Position numbers and translations under genes: made by a program. From an uncultured Candidatus Melainabacteria bacterium (lineage in GTDB: Bacteria > Cyanobacteriota > Vampirovibrionia > Gastranaerophilales > Gastranaerophilaceae): a DNA stretch of 26,604 nucleotides. The notes below the pieces were generated by a model. The model did not search any database. It saw nothing but the letters and a program-made list of their open reading frames with translations, and was not told where the DNA came from. The stretch spans positions 1 to 26,604 of the forward strand of contig CAKUZO010000022.1 of assembly GCA_934717895.1 (NCBI GenBank). Direction: 5' to 3'. This document shows, piece by piece, positions 23,362 to 26,604 of this stretch. Within the stretch, counting starts at the first letter, position 1. Each line of letters starts with the position of its first letter.

Positions 23362-25128
23362 ATGGCAGATTCAGTCAATAATGGTGTATCGTTTGGTAAA
23401 AAATTAGGTAGCGTGAGTTACGAAAACTTTAACGGAATTGCAAAATCTGATTTTGAAAACTCTAAAAATAAATCATTGGCAGAAAGTGTCTTTACAAAAT
23501 ATGATACCAATAATGACGGCATCTTAGATAGAAGTGAGCTTGAACAATTGCAAGATGATTTGGCTGGTTTTGCAAATAAAAAAGGAAAGCTCGGCAGACG
23601 TGACTCTAAGAAATTTATGAAATCTGTTGATCCAAATCTTCAATTGAAACGAGAAGATTTGAAAAACTTCTTGAGTGAGATTGCGACTGATACCGATAGT
23701 GTTCAAAACGCCGAGAAAAACGCTACTGGCGGCGCAACCGTTACATACAAGCCAGATAATTCAGGAACGGTAAAAACTGCTATTTATGATAAAGATAACA
23801 ACTTAGCTTCGCAAATCAATAAGTTCGCAGACGGCACAGGTGAAGAAATTATTTTTGAAGAAGGTAATTCTCAACTTGTTACAAAGTATAAACCGGTTGA
23901 TGGCTCAGATGATGTTGAAATCACATCATATCAGCGTATTAATGGAGCTGTGGTTGAGGATTTAGACCCTAATAATGATAGAGTAACACAAAGAACTGTT
24001 GACAAAGGCAATGGCATAAAAGATGTTACAAAATTTGAATATGCTGATACAGGAGAAGTTACAGCAACAAACCTTAATCCGGACGGTAAGCCTCAAAAAA
24101 TTACTGTTACATCTCAGAATGGTGAAACCGTAAGAACGACAGATTACGCTTATGACGGCGATAATACGACAGAAGTTCGTACCGAAGGTGACAAACGGAC
24201 TCGAATTGTAACAACTAAAAGTGGAGACACGTCAACGATTTCGGAGCGAGTTGCAATTGATGCAGAAGGTAATGTTTTGCCACTTGAATATGATGTTCGA
24301 AACGGAGAAAACTGGTATGGAATTGTTCAGGCAAAATATGGTGTTACAGACCACAAGGCAACTATGGCTATAATCCACCAATTAAAAGATGCTGCCGGTA
24401 TTAGACATAATTCAAAAACAATGCCTGATAAAGTAACTCTTCCGCCGGAAATGACTGTTGGGGGAAATACATTCAAGTTGAAAGATATTGAAGCCAAGAT
24501 AGATGAAATTAATAATGCACAGTCAAAAATTACTCCTCCTCCGAGAAAAAGTAAATCAAAAATCCCGCAAAAATATTCAGGAACTATGCCGGCTAAGAGT
24601 GTGACTATTCCACAATATCCGGTTGACAAATCAAAAGCCGGTCAGAAAGTAACAGACGACAAAGGTGTTACTTTGCAATATGATAGCGAAGGCAGAGTTA
24701 TTCGTAAGTATGATACTCCTGAAATGCTAGAGAAAAAAGAGAATAGTTTTAGACTTGGATATAAAAATGATGGAAGTTTCGATTTCTATACAATAAGATC
24801 ACTTGATGGAAATGGTAATCATACTTGTTCGTTTGTATATGATTCCAAAGGAAAACTTGATTATTTCTGTGAATATCTAGATATAGATGCTAAGACAGGA
24901 AATAGTAAAACACAAATTAGATATAATGCTAATGGAAAAACAGATTTCTACTATTCAGATAATGAATATGATGAAAAAGATAGAAATACTAAGTATAATA
25001 CCTACAATCAAGACGGGAGTTTGAATGGTACTTGGATAATGAAATACAGTAACGACGGCAAAAAATGCCGTACTCTTCAGTATGACGCTCAAGGAAAACT
25101 CATAAGTGATACAACCGGCGATGCATAA
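23362..25128 (+). CDS. Modular protein with SFGKK motif, EF-hand, LysM-like domain and YD-like repeats
   Basis: A 588-residue protein of unknown function. In order: the SFGKK motif at residues 10-14; a canonical EF-hand calcium loop DTNNDGILDRSE at 48-59, with a degenerate second one around 80-103; a Thr/Asp-rich beta-repeat region (about 123-300) with short YD-like units (FEYADTGEVTATN, AYDGDNTTEV); a LysM-like domain at about 308-372 (YDVRNGENWYGIVQAKYG to LPPEMTVGG); a Pro/Lys-rich linker near 390-420; and a second run of YD-like repeats (LQYDSEGRVIRKY, FVYDSKGKLDYF, LQYDAQGKLISD) to the end. These parts suggest a cell-surface or peptidoglycan-associated protein, yet there is no signal peptide or membrane helix. 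GGAGAA precedes the ATG. Confidence 0.8.
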   Translation: MADSVNNGVSFGKKLGSVSYENFNGIAKSDFENSKNKSLAESVFTKYDTNNDGILDRSELEQLQDDLAGFANKKGKLGRRDSKKFMKSVDPNLQLKREDLKNFLSEIATDTDSVQNAEKNATGGATVTYKPDNSGTVKTAIYDKDNNLASQINKFADGTGEEIIFEEGNSQLVTKYKPVDGSDDVEITSYQRINGAVVEDLDPNNDRVTQRTVDKGNGIKDVTKFEYADTGEVTATNLNPDGKPQKITVTSQNGETVRTTDYAYDGDNTTEVRTEGDKRTRIVTTKSGDTSTISERVAIDAEGNVLPLEYDVRNGENWYGIVQAKYGVTDHKATMAIIHQLKDAAGIRHNSKTMPDKVTLPPEMTVGGNTFKLKDIEAKIDEINNAQSKITPPPRKSKSKIPQKYSGTMPAKSVTIPQYPVDKSKAGQKVTDDKGVTLQYDSEGRVIRKYDTPEMLEKKENSFRLGYKNDGSFDFYTIRSLDGNGNHTCSFVYDSKGKLDYFCEYLDIDAKTGNSKTQIRYNANGKTDFYYSDNEYDEKDRNTKYNTYNQDGSLNGTWIMKYSNDGKKCRTLQYDAQGKLISDTTGDA

Positions 25129-25334
25129 ATGCCTCTCATTGTATGTGCCAACACGAATTACTTGACATATACAGGAATGACGACTGATAGCAACTGTTGC
25201 ACTTCATATTGATGAGAAAAGGCTTAATAACTGCAATGTCTTTTCAGCTTCAAAAAACATAGCTTCCTAGCTGCTTAGCTACTTTTTCAGACTTTGCCTC
25301 TATGCCTCTTCGCATCTTTGCATCTAATTTACTT
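25129..25334. other. Intergenic spacer of 206 bases between convergent genes
   Basis: No gene is seen. It holds the octamer array at 25260-25323, a perfect small palindrome GCAACTGTTGC at 25190-25200, and a promoter-like TTGACA (25162-25167) with TGATAG 17 bases later that points at no plus-strand gene. No clear intrinsic terminator is found for either flanking gene. Confidence 0.5.
25260..25323 (-). repeat. 8-base-period repeat array downstream of purA
   Basis: Read on the minus strand, eight octamers follow in strict phase: four of consensus A(T/G)GC(A/G)(A/T)AG (25323-25292), one TCTGAAAA, then three ending in AGCTA (25283-25260). It begins 12 bases after the purA stop codon. Its first 43 bases are near-identical to a segment inside the permease gene at 22321-22363. 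Confidence 0.75.
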
Positions 25335-26604
25335 TTATACTAGGCTTTTAAAAATCGTTTGTTCTCTATCCGGACCGACGCTAACGATTGAAATTGGTGT
25401 TTCCAACAATTCTTCAAGCCTTGCCAAGTATTTTTTAGCATTCAAAGGTAATTCGTCATATTCTTTGATTTGAGAAATATCCTGCTTCCAGCCTTTATGA
25501 GTTTCATAAATAGGTTCTAAATACTTGTGAATATAGACATCTGTCGGGTAGCTTGTGTAAATTTTTCCATCTCTTGTGTCTTTGTATGCTGTACATAATT
25601 TTATTTCATCGAACTGATCGAACACATCAATTTTTGTTAGTGCGATTGAGGTTAATCCGCCAACAAGCACGGCATACTTCATAATTACGGCATCAAACCA
25701 ACCACATCTTCTAGGGCGACCTGTTGTAACCCCATATTCATGCCCGACTTCTCTGATTTTGTCGCCAGTTTCGTCTGTCAATTCAGTGACAAAAGGTCCT
25801 TCGCCAACTCTTGTTACATAAGCTTTGGCAACCCCGATAACTTCATCAATCATTGTCGGACCGTAGCCTGAACCTGTTGCAGCACCGCCACCGATAGGAT
25901 TTGACGATGTCACAAACGGGTATGTTCCGTAGTCAATATCCAGCATTACACCTTGCGCACCTTCAAACAAAATCGCTTTGTTTTCTCGTTTAGCATCTTC
26001 CAAAACTTTTTGCCAATCGAAACAAACGTATGGTCTGAAAATTTCTGCATATTTTTCGCAAAGTGCAGTGACACATTCTTTTGAATATGGTTCAAGCCCA
26101 TAAACTTTTTCTAAAGTTTTATTTTTCAACGGCAAAATAACATCTAATTTTTCAGATAGCGCCTCCGGTGAATACAAATCCTGAATTTTCAAGCCAATTC
26201 TTGCCATTTTGTCAGTATAAGTTGGACCAATTCCCTTTTTAGTAGTTCCAATTTTGCCTTTTTTGGCGTTATCTTCGCTGTAACCGTCAACTTCTGTGTG
26301 GTATGGCATTGTAATTGATGCCAAAGGATTAATTTTTAAACCTGAAACGTCAATCCCTTCGTCAATCAAACCATTAATTTCTTTTTCAAAATATTCAGGC
26401 AAAATAACTGTACCGGCACCGATAAAACAAGTTTTTCCTTTATATAAAATACCTGATGGAATAAGGTGAAATTTGAATGTCTTGTTGTGTGCAACAACTG
26501 TGTGTCCTGCATTACAACCGCCTTGGTACCTGATAATTAAATCTGCATCTTGTGCCAATAAATCAGTAATTTTAGCCTTGCCTTCGTCGCCCCACTGAGC
26601 GCCA
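25335..26604 (-). CDS. purA: Adenylosuccinate synthetase (N-terminus beyond the window)
   Basis: Catalyses GTP-dependent joining of IMP and aspartate, the first committed step to AMP. The frame runs open to the window edge and encodes 422 visible residues, so only about ten N-terminal residues are missing. At the edge it reads GAQWGDEGKAKITDLL, the GTP-binding loop, with Ala where most family members have Gly in GDEGKGK. Other diagnostic blocks: YQGGCNAGHTVV, GTTKKGIGPTYTDKMAR, LFEGAQGVMLDIDYGTYP, and VTTGRPRRCGWFDAV. The internal TTG at 26558 is not the start, because conserved sequence lies upstream of it. The C-terminus SVGPDREQTI is typical. It is convergent with the modular protein gene. 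Confidence 0.95.
   Translation of the reverse strand, partial: GAQWGDEGKAKITDLLAQDADLIIRYQGGCNAGHTVVAHNKTFKFHLIPSGILYKGKTCFIGAGTVILPEYFEKEINGLIDEGIDVSGLKINPLASITMPYHTEVDGYSEDNAKKGKIGTTKKGIGPTYTDKMARIGLKIQDLYSPEALSEKLDVILPLKNKTLEKVYGLEPYSKECVTALCEKYAEIFRPYVCFDWQKVLEDAKRENKAILFEGAQGVMLDIDYGTYPFVTSSNPIGGGAATGSGYGPTMIDEVIGVAKAYVTRVGEGPFVTELTDETGDKIREVGHEYGVTTGRPRRCGWFDAVIMKYAVLVGGLTSIALTKIDVFDQFDEIKLCTAYKDTRDGKIYTSYPTDVYIHKYLEPIYETHKGWKQDISQIKEYDELPLNAKKYLARLEELLETPISIVSVGPDREQTIFKSLV

Noticed and set aside
25162..25190. Promoter TTGACA-N17-TGATAG in the spacer before purA's 3' end
   Set aside because: It points along the plus strand with no gene ahead. A small RNA or antisense transcript is possible but unsupported, so it is noted only within the spacer entry.
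26500..26558. purA start at 26558
   Set aside because: That codon is a TTG inside the frame. Conserved GTP-loop residues (GDEGKAK) are encoded upstream of it, so the true start lies beyond the window.

Overview
The window is AT-rich, gene-dense bacterial DNA. Its housekeeping genes are trpS, glyQ, trxB, miaA, the split glycine decarboxylase subunit gcvPB and purA. They sit beside an AsmA-type envelope protein, which implies a diderm cell, and several lineage-specific proteins, two of which carry an N-terminal SFGKK motif. I read this as most like a gut Melainabacteria/Vampirovibrionia genome (Gastranaerophilales). That assignment is inference from gene content and style; there is no rRNA or other decisive marker here.

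Layout. Positions 1-1200: trpS with its own promoter and a bidirectional terminator. 1222-5268 (minus): a glyQ, APC permease, APC permease operon; the two permeases are tandem paralogues. 5405-8542 (plus): a phosphomevalonate-kinase-like P-loop kinase, then two paralogous proteins of unknown function with a glycine-zipper membrane segment, each followed by a hairpin terminator. 8616-8789 (minus): a 57-residue protein. 8964-11740 (plus): a uridine-kinase-like protein, a small exported protein, thioredoxin reductase, and a 122-residue SFGKK protein. 11806-20235 (minus): read in transcription order, a sigma-70-family factor, gcvPB, a COG3581/DUF2229-type protein, a membrane protein, miaA and a 1145-residue AsmA-like protein, tightly packed and probably one transcription unit. 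20485-25128 (plus): a tandem universal stress protein, two sugar-type ABC permeases, and a 588-residue modular protein with EF-hand, LysM-like and YD-like parts. 25335-26604 (minus): purA, running off the window edge.

The most interesting signals are not classical genes. (1) A 19-base element, close to TTGTTAACAATTCTTAATA, lies 76-80 bases upstream of the start codon of four unrelated or lineage-specific genes (6044, 7100, 11372, 23362) and not in front of most housekeeping genes. This looks like a small regulon. (2) Degenerate tandem repeats with an exact 8-base period occur at three loci. At one they form a 34-base inverted pair in front of the stress protein. At another they lie inside the ABC permease gene, where together with an adjacent hairpin they encode an extra N-terminal stretch. 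(3) Two genes have a -10 box ending seven bases before the ATG and no Shine-Dalgarno sequence, so they may be leaderless.

No CRISPR array, tRNA, rRNA, transposase or prophage gene was seen, and no intergenic gap exceeds 300 bases.
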